Shown here: positions 62,809 through 64,000 of the stretch, piece after piece
How positions within the stretch are numbered: the first letter of the stretch is position 1
Layout: every line of letters begins with the position of its first letter
Source of the DNA: Candidatus Competibacter denitrificans Run_A_D11
Lineage (GTDB): Bacteria > Pseudomonadota > Gammaproteobacteria > Competibacterales > Competibacteraceae
DNA: 64,000 nt
Assembly (NCBI RefSeq): GCF_001051235.1
Contig: NZ_CBTJ020000045.1
Location: 1 to 64,000, forward strand
Direction: 5' to 3'
Position numbers and translations under genes: made by a program
Notes under the pieces: generated by a model
The model's input: only the letters and a program-made list of their open reading frames with translations
What the model was told of the DNA's origin: nothing
Database searches by the model: none

Positions 62809-64000
62809 CTAGGATTCCTCACTTGGGTTCTGTGCCTTTCGTGCTGCGTTCCAGAACGTGTTGAACACGACCTTAACGCCAAGCCACCATGCATAAATGG
62901 CATAGGTGGATTGACATTCTTCATCGGTGAGCAACCCATGCGCCAGCTCATTTCGGAGGTTTGGTCCAAGTGCGTCACAGAAGAGAGCCTTAAGCTCAAA
63001 CGCCAAGTCCTCTCCGAAGATCTGTGTGACCTCTGGAATCTTCATCAATGTGCTAAGGCCGTTCTCGTTCTCAATGCCATCCTTATCCAGAGTGGTAGTT
63101 TTGACGCCAACGGCCTTCAGATGCCAACGAACCATGTGCTCGATTTGAGGCACCAAGATGTGTAGCGCAGCAACAAAGTCATTGTCGTAACCTGCGAAAA
63201 GCGCTCGACCCATGAGGCGCTTTCTGTCTGTCGGGACGATAGGGGAGCGACTGGCGATGGCAATAAAATCCTCCGCTCGGAGTCGGTGTTCAAGGCGCAA
63301 GATTTCGAGTGCCGGCCATATTTCGCCCTGTACGATCAAGCCAAGCTCCATGCCGTAGTGCTTGACCATCTCCGCCCACAGTGTGGCCTTGTACTCCTCA
63401 GAGTTGGCGTCCCCAAACCCCATGCCAGGACGTTTCGCAATCACTCGGCCGTCACGCGACATGTGTGTCGCAGCAAATAGAGCCTGTAACGGATGCTCAC
63501 GAAGCATTTTCTCCGAGAACTCGCGTATCTTTCCTGCTCTCGCGCCACGATAGATGTTTGCGAACGCTGCGAGTGCATCGAGCGTCGGTTTTCCCTTTAC
63601 CGCGCCAATGGCCGTTTCGACTATCTCGGAAATGTCGATAGTCGGTGATGTGATCTGCCCCATTTCATCAAGGGATTTGGCGCCAGCATTGCTCAGATGC
63701 TTATGCAACTCTGCAATCCTTTCGTCGACCCTGTGAGTATTTCGCTCACTGCGAGGGATGTTGCGATAGGACTGGATTGCGTTCTCGTAGAAGCTTGCCG
63801 CAACCAGGTTGCTGGGTTGCTCAGCAGACAATCTGGCCACCGCCTCCTTAACCCAACCCTCAGCAAGGAAAGCAGTCATCTCCGCTGCTTTGGCTATGTT
63901 GCCAGTCTGCTGAAACCATCGTGATGCGGCATCAGAGTAGTTTCTGGCTCGATACAGGTCACCATCGCCATCGAAGGCACGGGCTGTGGCTTCAAGCTTA
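62809..64000 (-). CDS. DUF4209-type protein (HEPN-like RNxxxHG), cut by the window edge
   Basis: The minus-strand frame is open to position 64000, so the 5' end lies outside; 396 codons are visible. The N-terminal visible part is helical and repeat-like (DGDLYRARNYSDAASRWFQQ). The C-terminal region contains LGPNLRNELAHGLLTDEE, which holds the RNxxxHG motif that defines DUF4209. The RN-x3-H pattern also matches the Rx4-6H of HEPN ribonucleases, so an RNase-like or structural role is possible but unproven. It ends TAG at 62809, 16 bases before the attC-like site, as a cassette gene would. Confidence 0.75.
   Translation of the reverse strand, partial: KLEATARAFDGDGDLYRARNYSDAASRWFQQTGNIAKAAEMTAFLAEGWVKEAVARLSAEQPSNLVAASFYENAIQSYRNIPRSERNTHRVDERIAELHKHLSNAGAKSLDEMGQITSPTIDISEIVETAIGAVKGKPTLDALAAFANIYRGARAGKIREFSEKMLREHPLQALFAATHMSRDGRVIAKRPGMGFGDANSEEYKATLWAEMVKHYGMELGLIVQGEIWPALEILRLEHRLRAEDFIAIASRSPIVPTDRKRLMGRALFAGYDNDFVAALHILVPQIEHMVRWHLKAVGVKTTTLDKDGIENENGLSTLMKIPEVTQIFGEDLAFELKALFCDALGPNLRNELAHGLLTDEECQSTYAIYAWWLGVKVVFNTFWNAARKAQNPSEES

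Overview
This window is a bacterial chromosome segment from a gammaproteobacterium. Three gene orders point there: tRNA-fMet-rimP-nusA-infB-rbfA-truB-rpsO-pnp, ilvB-ilvH-ilvC-pssA-leuA and rpe-gph-trpE. The protein sequences are also consistent with that class. Genus cannot be fixed by eye; an environmental Competibacteraceae- or purple-sulfur-like lineage is a guess. Most of the window is dense, moderately GC-rich housekeeping DNA. The two edges and one AT-rich gap near 41-42 kb look different.

Layout. 0-1.1 kb: nested mobile debris next to a tRNA-Ser(GGA) gene. The end of an IS256-type element abuts a truncated IS630-type transposase, which abuts the tail of a phage tape-measure-like gene. 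1.2-10.2 kb (minus strand): the metY-nusA-infB-pnp translation and RNA-turnover operon. 10.3-14.8 kb: a WrbA-like flavoprotein, a lipoprotein, a TlpA-like thioredoxin, acylphosphatase, a cluster of DnaA boxes, proS and a DUF4124 protein. 15-23.6 kb (plus): branched-chain amino acid and phosphatidylserine synthesis with a NYN-domain RNase-like gene inserted, then a family 4 uracil-DNA glycosylase, rimI and a cold-shock gene. 23.7-28.7 kb (minus): biotin operon bioB-A-F-C-D with no bioH. 28.9-41 kb: a GGDEF/EAL protein, a hydroxyacid dehydrogenase, ferrochelatase, a HAD hydrolase, prolyl aminopeptidase, dtd, an exported unknown, parE, and an HD-GYP regulator paired with an Hpt protein. 41-42.4 kb: an AT-rich gap and a glycine-rich RRM protein. 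42.6-51.6 kb (minus): pgk, gap, tkt, ornithine decarboxylase, polyphosphate kinase and a HicAB toxin-antitoxin pair. 51.7-59.5 kb: a polysaccharide locus with a GT4 glycosyltransferase, a secreted glycoside hydrolase, a GH18-like + deacetylase + GT2 fusion of about 1,170 residues, and a P-loop kinase. 59.5-62.5 kb (minus): rpe-gph-trpE. 62.6-64 kb: an attC-like hairpin directly downstream of a DUF4209-type gene that runs off the window, which resembles an integron gene cassette.

How the parts work together. The sugar-phosphate genes (tkt, gap, pgk, rpe, gph) could serve glycolysis, gluconeogenesis or a Calvin cycle; no RuBisCO is in view. The diguanylate cyclase/phosphodiesterase and the HD-GYP protein are c-di-GMP enzymes. 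The GT2 fusion has the layout of an exopolysaccharide synthase, which is a typical c-di-GMP-controlled output, but nothing here links them directly. The most unusual items are the one-polypeptide synthase/deacetylase/hydrolase, the attC-like site with its DUF4209 gene, and the DnaA-box cluster far from any visible dnaA.
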